This document shows positions 1-6,443 of a stretch of DNA of 18,636 bases, piece by piece (the stretch's first letter is position 1; each line of letters opens with the position of its first letter). A program made the translations under genes and the position numbers. The stretch covers positions 1-18,636 of the forward strand of contig CATISE010000119.1 in the NCBI GenBank assembly GCA_949538655.1. Reading direction: 5' to 3'. The DNA comes from Marine Group II euryarchaeote MED-G33. GTDB taxonomy: Archaea; Thermoplasmatota; Poseidoniia; Poseidoniales; Thalassarchaeaceae. A model generated the notes under the pieces. That model saw nothing but the letters and a program-made list of their open reading frames with translations. It made no database searches and was not told the origin of the DNA.

Positions 1-285
1 ATTGGCGACTTCCCATCCATCGAGTAAACCATCGCCATCTGTATCGTCATTATCAAAATCAGTACCATATTGGGTAATTTCCATTCTGTCACTCAGGCCA
101 TCTTCATCAAAATCTGAGCCTTCGAGTTGCGTTTCATCTTCAGGTGCTTGGATGTCATCTCCAGCGCCCTCGAATCCTGCAGAATCGAGTGTTTCTAGAG
201 CCGAACCGACAATTGTATACATGCCGGCTAAGCAAAGTGTTGCGGTAATTGCTACGACAGCCCACTGATTGTGATTTAATCCCAT
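1..285 (-). CDS. Membrane-anchored or secreted calcium-loop (thrombospondin type 3-like) protein, N-terminal part
   Basis: This gene runs off the left edge; only about 95 N-terminal residues are visible. Residues 6-28 are hydrophobic (from NQWAVVAITATLCLAG onward) and look like an uncleaved signal anchor or signal peptide. An acidic linker follows, then Asp-rich loops: SDFDEDGLSDRME and then DNDDTDGDGLLDGWE. The DxDxDGLxD spacing is the calcium-binding loop of thrombospondin type 3 repeats, which in marine euryarchaea occur in long extracellular proteins. I infer an exported, calcium-stabilised surface protein. I chose ATG 285 because GGAG at 298-295 sits nine bases ahead; the in-frame ATG at 294 directly abuts that GGAG. 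It lies 111-120 bases after the stop of the 367-residue gene on the same strand, so it may belong to that operon or have its own promoter. The full domain content lies outside the window. Confidence 0.82.
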   Translation of the reverse strand, partial: MGLNHNQWAVVAITATLCLAGMYTIVGSALETLDSAGFEGAGDDIQAPEDETQLEGSDFDEDGLSDRMEITQYGTDFDNDDTDGDGLLDGWEVAN

Positions 286-300
286 ATGATACATCTCCAC

Positions 301-317
301 AGGGTGCGTAGCACCCT
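301..317. repeat. Perfect 7-bp inverted repeat (hairpin) ahead of the calcium-loop protein gene
   Basis: AGGGTGC (301-307), loop GTA, GCACCCT (311-317) is a perfect stem of seven pairs. On the minus strand it ends two bases before the GGAG ribosome-binding site at 298-295, so the transcript would fold immediately next to the site where translation starts. A weaker imperfect stem (AGTGTC/GACAGT, loop GCTA, 5 of 6 pairs) lies at 323-338 in the same leader. It could be a translational control element, a transcription attenuator or a protein operator; the sequence does not decide. Confidence 0.6.
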
Positions 318-405
318 TCGACTGTCTAGCGACACTACGCTTTGCACTTAATGCTTGAGTGGAGCCGTGTGGCAAAGAATCGCGTATTTTTTGAGTAATT
401 TTTCA
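318..405 (-). other. Leader/intergenic region before the calcium-loop protein gene
   Basis: This is the largest spacer within the minus-strand array. An A-rich stretch, AAAAAATA, lies at 392-385 on the minus strand and could serve as a weak TATA-like element, which would place a transcript start near 360 and give a leader of about 75 bases. The match to an archaeal TATA box is poor. A near-palindrome, GCACTTAATGC, lies at 344-354. I see no small ORF or RNA gene here. Confidence 0.25.
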
Positions 406-1509
406 TCAATCTGCAATTACACGCCGACTCTCAATTTTGATGCAGTGGCCATCACCATTTGCGGACCAAGTAGCCTTGGCGGCGCGCCCTTCTGCACGTT
501 CCCAGCAACCAATCAAGCGACCGACCACGATGGCAGGATGCAATACAGCTGCCAGGTGTAGTTCTACACCACCGTGCCCATCAATTCCAATTGACTTCGA
601 AACTCGACCCAATCCTTGCATGGCCATATGTGTCTTTGATACTGAAATCCAGTGTTCAGGATCAGCAACCAATACGAGTTCCCCCGAGGCCAAGAATTGC
701 TTTCTTGAAGCCTCGGCCATCGCATCCCAGAGTACAACCTTTTCTGATTCCTGAATTCCCATCCAATCAGTGCGCGAATCGGTCGAACGTGGTGTGTCCG
801 CAAGGTATGGAATTGCCAATGATTCGAACCGCATCAATAAATCACGATAAATCATCACAGTTCGATTTCCTTCAACGGTCCACACACCATCTGCTTCATG
901 TCGTGCACGGTGAAAAATTCGCTCTTCATCCACCACATCACCAACAGCATCCAGCCAAGGAATTTCGAGACTTTTTGGAGCAGGTATTTTTCTTGGATCA
1001 GGAGTCGTTTCAACAACGGTCTCCCCAGCACCACGATCTGACCATTGGAATCGGAATCGTTCCTCTTGAATTTGCTCCCAACCCGCATTGCCCATACCTG
1101 CAGCGATCGCAGTGTGCCCACGATTGGCGATGAGTAGGGTAGAACCTTGGGTTGTAGTTTCTAAAATCTCGAGTTGACCCAAACCACGTATGGCCCAATC
1201 GATATTCATGATTCCAATACGTTTCTTTTGTTGTCCGAACCAGGTTTTGGGCAATGGTGGTGCCAAACTCCATCGCAATTCCTCTGATTCAGCAGAGGCG
1301 TAGGCCAATCTCCGACCTAAGGTCTGATCAATCACACTTTCCAGTTCACTAAACCACTTGTCGAATGCAGAGGTCGAAACACACCAAACTGGCAATTGAT
1401 TGGTTTCGTGATCGATAATGAATCCAGATTTAGTTGGAAAATATCGGCTTCGCAATTTTGTGATTAACCATGGTGTTGATTCATCCATTGAGTCGTCCAC
1501 AAGTGGCAT
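406..1509 (-). CDS. Uncharacterised soluble protein of two related halves (367 aa)
   Basis: I do not recognise the family. No signal peptide or membrane segment is evident, so it is probably cytosolic. It appears to be an internal duplication. Residues 109-168 and 299-360 share a GLG opening, then HTAI.AG....GWE against HPAIVVG...GCWE, then a WS motif at the same distance (WSDRGAGE against WSANGDGHC). From the His to WE and from WE to WS the two copies have identical spacing. Each is preceded by a mostly helical stretch of similar size. The C-terminal G.G...C.I.I pattern is faintly like V4R (4-vinyl reductase) sensor domains; this is only a fold guess. The start is well supported: GGTGAT at 1518-1513 is complementary to the archaeal 16S tail and lies three bases before ATG. 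It begins eight bases after the stop of the large membrane protein gene, so the two are surely cotranscribed and probably work together. Confidence 0.85.
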   Translation of the reverse strand: MPLVDDSMDESTPWLITKLRSRYFPTKSGFIIDHETNQLPVWCVSTSAFDKWFSELESVIDQTLGRRLAYASAESEELRWSLAPPLPKTWFGQQKKRIGIMNIDWAIRGLGQLEILETTTQGSTLLIANRGHTAIAAGMGNAGWEQIQEERFRFQWSDRGAGETVVETTPDPRKIPAPKSLEIPWLDAVGDVVDEERIFHRARHEADGVWTVEGNRTVMIYRDLLMRFESLAIPYLADTPRSTDSRTDWMGIQESEKVVLWDAMAEASRKQFLASGELVLVADPEHWISVSKTHMAMQGLGRVSKSIGIDGHGGVELHLAAVLHPAIVVGRLIGCWERAEGRAAKATWSANGDGHCIKIESRRVIAD

Positions 1510-1512
1510 ACA

Positions 1513-1518
1513 ATCACC
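1513..1518 (-). promoter_or_regulatory. Strong Shine-Dalgarno site for the 367-aa gene
   Basis: GGTGAT on the minus strand overlaps the last base of the upstream TAG stop codon and lies three bases before the ATG at 1509. It is a six-base match to the archaeal anti-Shine-Dalgarno sequence. It fixes the start codon and supports reinitiation from the upstream gene. Confidence 0.7.
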
Positions 1519-4500
1519 TATGAAAAGTCCTGGAAATCATCGAATTCCTCATTGCTACCCCGTCTAGATTTTTTAGACGGTCCGCGAGTAATATCTTGAA
1601 TTCTTTTGACTTGTTCAGGTCTTGCAGTCGGCCTTCTTGCCGCCCCTTCATCAGGGTTTGAATGAATGGGTATTCCACGTTTATCTGGGCGGGTGTCCAT
1701 AATTGGCTTTCGATCTCTTTGGCGACCAGATTCCAACTTGCCCTGTATACCCAGACTACGTCGATGAGCACCCCGGTAGGCGGCTGGCCCGATTAGTCGT
1801 TCAAGAGTCCGCATACCCTTGTCAACAGGTTTCGGTCTCTTGGTCCACCAGCGTTCAGGCAACGGCTGAGCACGTGCAAGTCGGCTCGATTTCATTTCAC
1901 GCATACGATTTCTCATACGATTCTTGAATTGACGTTCACGTTCTTTCGGCAAACGAACCACCAGCCATCCTGGGAAACCAATGTCGAACACATTGCCGTT
2001 AACTGTCACGAGCAATCCCTTCAAAAGAAGGTGGTTGCCGATCGGCATTTTGTTATGGTCTCCTGAAACTTTGTGACTTCGCATTTTCTTTGCATACAGC
2101 ATCATCCCACGCTGATCTCGATGTTTGATAATACGACGCTGCAGTCGTCTAAATCGTCGCGTGAAAAGATGCAAACCAATCAGTGCTACCGTAGTGCCAA
2201 TTCCAACAAGCAAATTCTGTTCAGTTTCCATCCAAGCCAACCAACCGAGAACAAACCAAGCAGGGAAAAGAACAGCCCAGTTGATGAGAATCACAACCAG
2301 TGGTGCGGTGTAAACTGGGGGCACACCTCTTTCTAAGGCCTCATGTGCCAAGACCATGACATTGGCATTCAGTGCTTCATCCATACCCTTGTTTGAACTG
2401 AGGGCTGCGAAGGGGTTTACTGGAGCATCATCGATCCATGCTGCTCTTTCAGCATCGGAGCCTATGGCTAGAGCTATTTCCAACTCATCTGCATCTGCCT
2501 GGAATCCTAGAATCCCTGCAAGGGCTTTCACCCGTGGGTCTTCAGGACTAGACTCGTTAACTTCTTCGAAAACGTCAAGCGCATCAAACCACTCACCTAA
2601 ATCAATCATGCAAAGTGAACAAGCGATTCTAGCCAAAGTGGAGTCGGGATGGGTCCGAACCAAGTCGAGACACAGGTCGAGTGCCTCCTCGCTTCGTCTC
2701 TGTGCACGTAGCATTCCCGCGCTCGCAATTTGTGAGTGGAGCGATAATCTGTCACTATGCGCAGTACCGATTGTCGTATCTGGAGACCACGATTTCAGTC
2801 GCTTTTGCATCTCGCGTAAATGGTCAATTGTAGAGTTATTTTCCCAGTCATACAAATCATCTGGGGTCACCCGACCACCCCATGGATCCAACCATTCCAT
2901 CGTCAAGGCGAGTAATTCAGGTTCGTCGTAACCTTCTGGTTGTTCCATGCCACGAAGCGCCTCTTTTGCAGCATCAAATCGTCTGCAAGCAACATGCCCT
3001 GTAGCAATAATCATTCGTGCTTCATCATCTTCGCCACCCTGAATTGCGAGAACCTTTCTTGCTTCTTCAATCGCTCTTGGCCACAATCCACGTAATGCTG
3101 ATTCAATCATCTTGGCTCGGCTTTTTTCAAGTCGCACAACGGCTTTGTCACCATCAATTTTCTCAGTTTGGAAATTTCGTAGAGTGGCAATATCGTCCGC
3201 CCTTGCAGCAATTTCGATATGGTCTCGCATCCAGTCGCCACCACCTGCCATGATCACACCTTCTCTGCGTTCATCAGGTGAGAGGTCAAACTTGAGACTC
3301 CGCAAGTGCCCAAATCTGCCGATTGATAAAATCCAGGTTAGCAGGAAAATGAGTTGTCCCGCAGCAATAAATTGCCATGTACTTTGGAGCAATAGTTGCT
3401 CAGTAATACGATCCCCATAGGGCATTAGTTGGTTGAATTCTTTGTATGTTTGCAAAACGAGTAGCAAAACAACGTAACCGGAAAATCCAGCCAAACCGAA
3501 GAATAGAATTCGACCCTGAACCTCTGGTTCAGTTCGAATATCTCTAGGCTGGGCAAGAATCACACCACCCACTCCCGCAAACGTTTGCCCACCTAGGAAC
3601 AAGTTGCGAGTCAATTCGAAGATAAACGCCAAACCAACAATGGCAACATTGAGCATCAGATAAGAGGCAAGAACTTCTTGCAGTGTTTTCAGTGATATGA
3701 TCTTCCGCATAAATTCAGAATTCTCGACCATTGAGAATATCGCTTCACCTAGAATACCACCTACATCTAGCAGACGATCGGCATCGGCTGGTTGATTGAT
3801 GATAACATGGATTAGTGTGACAATTCCATTGATTGCAGCCAGTGGCATGGTTGCAAGGAATATCACCAAGAAAAGAGAAATCAGCCTGCGAAAAAATCGA
3901 GGACTATCGGGGTCGATTGGGGTTTTCCAACCTTTAGCAGTACGCCATTTAGAAAGTAGCAGTGTATTCCAAGAAGCCCCCATGATCCGACCATAAGCAA
4001 AGATGGTAGGGGACATGAAAACAAGTAGTGCATAACCACTCCATTTAATCATCACAGCAGTGTCGAAACCGGCATCTGTATTCGCAGCATTCCAACCATA
4101 ATACATGATAGATGACAAAATCATGATCATCGCAACTGCGGTTCCAAAGTAACCGATGAATTGGGTCGAAACCTTTTGGTGTATCAATCGCTTATTCATC
4201 GCACGAATTTGAGCATACATGGTCACGATTGGTGAAACGAAAATCGGTACACAAACAAATACCATAGTGACGTAAACGATGGGCCTGTAAAATGTCCCTG
4301 GACCAATCAATAATTCTGCAACAATGAGCATTATGCCCCCCATTGCCATCAGATAGGACATTACACCCATCGATACACCACGCAGGGCCAAGAGCCCCTT
4401 AATCTGCGATTTTGTTCGGGTGAGTCTGTGAACCTCATACAGATCATCATCGACTTCGAAGGCAACCTGCAAATTGCCTAGGCTGAGGGGGAGAATCCAT

Positions 4501-4658
4501 TGCCACAGCGTAACCGTGCCAATTGACGCAGCGATGATTGGAATGAGTAATCCGAAATCGAGTGTGTCAGAATCGATAATTTCGACTTCAGCCGAACCGA
4601 GAGGCAACAAGCAGATTAGCAATGCCAGACCGAACAGCACCACCCGAACAGTTCGCAT
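1518..4658 (-). CDS. Large multi-pass membrane protein with a TPR-like cytosolic middle and basic C-terminal tail (1046 aa)
   Basis: No family recognised. Layout: a signal-like hydrophobic N-terminus (residues 5-22, ending GSAE); about nine membrane segments, roughly 36-58, 98-118, 124-146, 166-188, 203-224, 258-282, 325-346, 383-404 and 428-446; a soluble block at about 455-775; two further segments at 785-806 and 814-832; then a very basic tail. The soluble block is built of paired helices with TPR-like features, for example ALRGLWPRAIEEARKVLAI, then ACRRFDAAKEALRGM, RRSEEALDLCLDLVRTHPDS and GEWFDALDVFEEVNESSPED. TPRs are protein-binding scaffolds, so I infer a membrane platform that recruits partners. 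The tail (904-1040) is rich in Arg and Lys, likely disordered, and ends with an acidic EEFDDFQDF. GAGG at 4666-4663 lies four bases before the ATG. It is followed at eight bases by the duplicated-domain gene. Confidence is high that it is a gene, low for any function. Confidence 0.88.
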   Translation of the reverse strand: MRTVRVVLFGLALLICLLPLGSAEVEIIDSDTLDFGLLIPIIAASIGTVTLWQWILPLSLGNLQVAFEVDDDLYEVHRLTRTKSQIKGLLALRGVSMGVMSYLMAMGGIMLIVAELLIGPGTFYRPIVYVTMVFVCVPIFVSPIVTMYAQIRAMNKRLIHQKVSTQFIGYFGTAVAMIMILSSIMYYGWNAANTDAGFDTAVMIKWSGYALLVFMSPTIFAYGRIMGASWNTLLLSKWRTAKGWKTPIDPDSPRFFRRLISLFLVIFLATMPLAAINGIVTLIHVIINQPADADRLLDVGGILGEAIFSMVENSEFMRKIISLKTLQEVLASYLMLNVAIVGLAFIFELTRNLFLGGQTFAGVGGVILAQPRDIRTEPEVQGRILFFGLAGFSGYVVLLLVLQTYKEFNQLMPYGDRITEQLLLQSTWQFIAAGQLIFLLTWILSIGRFGHLRSLKFDLSPDERREGVIMAGGGDWMRDHIEIAARADDIATLRNFQTEKIDGDKAVVRLEKSRAKMIESALRGLWPRAIEEARKVLAIQGGEDDEARMIIATGHVACRRFDAAKEALRGMEQPEGYDEPELLALTMEWLDPWGGRVTPDDLYDWENNSTIDHLREMQKRLKSWSPDTTIGTAHSDRLSLHSQIASAGMLRAQRRSEEALDLCLDLVRTHPDSTLARIACSLCMIDLGEWFDALDVFEEVNESSPEDPRVKALAGILGFQADADELEIALAIGSDAERAAWIDDAPVNPFAALSSNKGMDEALNANVMVLAHEALERGVPPVYTAPLVVILINWAVLFPAWFVLGWLAWMETEQNLLVGIGTTVALIGLHLFTRRFRRLQRRIIKHRDQRGMMLYAKKMRSHKVSGDHNKMPIGNHLLLKGLLVTVNGNVFDIGFPGWLVVRLPKERERQFKNRMRNRMREMKSSRLARAQPLPERWWTKRPKPVDKGMRTLERLIGPAAYRGAHRRSLGIQGKLESGRQRDRKPIMDTRPDKRGIPIHSNPDEGAARRPTARPEQVKRIQDITRGPSKKSRRGSNEEFDDFQDFS

Positions 4659-4684
4659 CGTTCCTCGACTCCCAGTCTGGTTCT

Positions 4685-4692
4685 AAGCGCTT
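4685..4692. repeat. Eight-base palindrome AAGCGCTT in the leader of the large membrane protein gene
   Basis: AAGCGCTT is a perfect palindrome between the large hairpin at 4700-4722 and the ribosome-binding site. Such a short site can occur by chance, and it is noted only because it sits in the only spacer of this part of the array. Confidence 0.25.
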
Positions 4693-4699
4693 GCGACTC

Positions 4700-4722
4700 C
4701 ACGCTGCGGGAACCGCAGCGTG
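4700..4722. repeat. Perfect 10-bp GC-rich hairpin between aminotransferase and large membrane protein genes
   Basis: CACGCTGCGG (4700-4709), loop GAA, CCGCAGCGTG (4713-4722). Ten perfect pairs, eight of them G-C, make this the strongest hairpin in the window. It lies 20 bases after the aminotransferase stop and 42 bases before the membrane protein start. No T-run follows on the minus strand, so it is not a bacterial-style terminator. An RNA processing or stability element, or an operator, are the alternatives. Confidence 0.75.
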
Positions 4723-4741
4723 ACGCGCGCACGTGAGGGAC

Positions 4742-5947
4742 TTATCGAGAGTACTGTAAAAACCGCTCAATTCTGTCAAAGGCCTCATTCAGAACATCAG
4801 GTTCTGCGAGGTAGACAAGCCGGAAGTGTCCATTCCCCATTTGCTTTGAAAATCCACTTCCATGGACGACCAAAACATGCTCTGAATGCAGTAAATCAAG
4901 CACGAATTTCTTGTCGTCTTCAGCCCAATGGGGATCTGTCAACCTGACAAACATGTAGAACGCCCCCCCCGGGCGTTGAACCTCAAGCCCATCAATCTCC
5001 GAAATCCGTTTCAAACAGAGGTCACGTTTCATCAGTACATTCTGCGTATAACCATCCATCCAATCTCTCGACTGGGTGAGCCCAGCCAAGTAACCCATCT
5101 GTGCAGGCGTCGAGGCACACAGTCGTGATCTCAACAACCTCTCAATTCCGTTTCTCACTGCTCCCAATCGGTTGGCCGGGTCATGCAGTGCCATGTATCC
5201 AATTCTCCAACCAGGGGCGTAGTATACCTTTGAAACACCATTGAGTACAAAAATCGGAACCGATTTGCTTCGAGAAGCAACGCTAGTTTGTGTGTCGGTG
5301 AAATCCAATTCATCGTAAATTTCATCAGCTATAATCATACAATTCGGCCATTTATCAGCGATTGAAATCATTCGATCTATCTCTTCTGAACTCGCCACAT
5401 TCCCAGTTGGATTGTTCGGGTTGATCAGAACCAATAGGCGAACACTATCATCCATTTTTGCCTCAATATCGTCGAAATCTACACGCCAACCGTTCTCGGA
5501 ATCGAGTCGGTATTCAATCGTCTCAGCCCCATACAATTGTGGATATGCCATGTATGGAGGGTAGTGTGGCCCAGGCGCCAAGACTTTCGTTCCCACTTCC
5601 AATGTCGCTGTGAAAATAATTTGCAGCGCTTCTGTCACACCGTGACAAACATAGACATCGTCCGGGGAACAGTTCCACCCCTTGTTTGATTCATCTTCAG
5701 CAATGGCTACCCGTAATTCTGCCAATCCGTATGAGGGGGAGTATCCCGTTTCACCTCTAGACAGACTATCTTTGAAAGCTTCAATCATATGGCCGGGGGT
5801 CGGCAATCCTGGATAGGCGATTGGGTCGCCAATATTCAGCTTGATTATTTCGTGTCCTTCGGCTTCCAATGCAGTTGCAGGAACAACAACATCGCGAATG
5901 GCATATTCGATATTCGCGGCCCGTGCAGCGACTGGAATTTCATCCAT
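4742..5947 (-). CDS. Alanine aminotransferase, archaeal AlaAT type (PLP-dependent class I)
   Basis: It converts pyruvate and glutamate to alanine and 2-oxoglutarate in the cytosol. The 401-residue product is the usual length for archaeal AlaAT and resembles the Pyrococcus enzyme throughout: EYAIRDVVVPA near the N-terminus, KLNIGDP, GPHYPPY, NPNNPTG (PLP-contacting Asn179), ADEIYDEL (Asp208, Tyr211), NGVSKVYYAPGWRIGY with the Schiff-base Lys240, and GHFRLVYL with the substrate-carboxylate Arg376. Related class I enzymes with other substrates (YfbQ/AlaA group) share this pattern, so substrate identity is likely rather than proven. I chose ATG 5947, which overlaps the EVE stop as TGATG and has GGTGG at 5958-5954 six bases ahead; an upstream in-frame TTG at 5968 lies inside the EVE gene and is less likely. 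Translation is thus coupled to the EVE gene. Confidence 0.93.
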   Translation of the reverse strand: MDEIPVAARAANIEYAIRDVVVPATALEAEGHEIIKLNIGDPIAYPGLPTPGHMIEAFKDSLSRGETGYSPSYGLAELRVAIAEDESNKGWNCSPDDVYVCHGVTEALQIIFTATLEVGTKVLAPGPHYPPYMAYPQLYGAETIEYRLDSENGWRVDFDDIEAKMDDSVRLLVLINPNNPTGNVASSEEIDRMISIADKWPNCMIIADEIYDELDFTDTQTSVASRSKSVPIFVLNGVSKVYYAPGWRIGYMALHDPANRLGAVRNGIERLLRSRLCASTPAQMGYLAGLTQSRDWMDGYTQNVLMKRDLCLKRISEIDGLEVQRPGGAFYMFVRLTDPHWAEDDKKFVLDLLHSEHVLVVHGSGFSKQMGNGHFRLVYLAEPDVLNEAFDRIERFLQYSR

Positions 5948-6408
5948 CACAGTCCACCCATACGACAAACTTCCTCGAAATATTCAGTCGGAACAGACTG
6001 TACGCTGAGCCGGGACCCTTTCGCCAATAGGGGCATTCCTTCAAGAACTGGATTTGCTTTCATATCCGGTAGCGTCACAATCTCTTCCATCGGCTGGACA
6101 GGTTCGATGTCAACCATCATCCACCGTGGGTTTTCAGGGTTCGCTTTTGGGTCGAAGTAATTTGAATTTGGATCTTGTGCCGTATGGTCTGGGTATCCTT
6201 CGCGGCACACTTTGGCAATACCTGCAACATGGGGTGGCTTGGTATTTGAGTGATAAAATAATACAAGATCTCCGACCTTCATATCATCCCTCATCGTATT
6301 CCTGGCTTGGTAATTACGAACACCATCCCAATGTGTACTTCCATCCTTGACCAGTTGTTCCCACGGGTAGACGTGGGGCTCGGATTTCATCAGCCAGTAT
6401 GCGACCAT
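5947..6408 (-). CDS. EVE domain protein (PUA-like modified-base reader)
   Basis: A stand-alone EVE domain of 153 residues, the common length of bacterial and eukaryotic (thymocyte nuclear protein 1-like) homologues. Diagnostic stretches are YWLMKSEP at residues 4-11, WDGVRNYQARN at 27-37, GDLVLFYHSN at 46-55, the central DPRW-like PRWMMVDIE, and the ending VCRMGGL. EVE folds belong to the PUA superfamily and bind modified bases in DNA or RNA; the particular ligand here is unknown. The close match to the bacterial consensus suggests transfer from bacteria, which is inference. It lies 35 bases after the exporter gene and overlaps the aminotransferase start by one base. No ribosome-binding site is seen: a perfect hairpin directly abuts the ATG, which is unusual. 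Confidence 0.93.
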   Translation of the reverse strand: MVAYWLMKSEPHVYPWEQLVKDGSTHWDGVRNYQARNTMRDDMKVGDLVLFYHSNTKPPHVAGIAKVCREGYPDHTAQDPNSNYFDPKANPENPRWMMVDIEPVQPMEEIVTLPDMKANPVLEGMPLLAKGSRLSVQSVPTEYFEEVCRMGGL

Positions 6409-6426
6409 CGAGCCCTAAGGGGCTCG
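6409..6426. repeat. Perfect 7-bp hairpin abutting the EVE start codon
   Basis: CGAGCCC (6409-6415), loop TAAG, GGGCTCG (6420-6426). On the minus strand the stem ends on the base before the EVE ATG at 6408-6406, occupying exactly the place of a ribosome-binding site. The exporter stop codon is 17 bases upstream of it. It could end exporter transcripts, block EVE translation until unfolded, or mark a processing site. Confidence 0.65.
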
Positions 6427-6443
6427 GCCCGGTATGAAAGGCT

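Noticed and set aside
2..268. Plus-strand open frame of 88 residues (Ser/Pro-rich)
   Set aside because: It is the shadow of the reverse-strand calcium-loop gene, whose translation gives clear DxDxDG loops and a signal anchor; the plus frame has low-complexity Ser-rich content typical of a shadow.
591..1133. Plus-strand open frame of 180 residues opposite the 367-aa gene
   Set aside because: The reverse-strand gene has a perfect GGTGAT start signal, operon spacing and an internal domain repeat; the plus frame has none of these.
4700..4722. Bacterial-style intrinsic terminator after the aminotransferase
   Set aside because: The stem is strong, but no run of T follows on the minus strand, and the genes on both sides are on the same strand. 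Kept as a hairpin of unknown role.
5947..6408. EVE protein as part of a defence island
   Set aside because: EVE domains do occur in restriction systems, but no nuclease, methylase or mobile element is nearby; the neighbours are an exporter and an aminotransferase.
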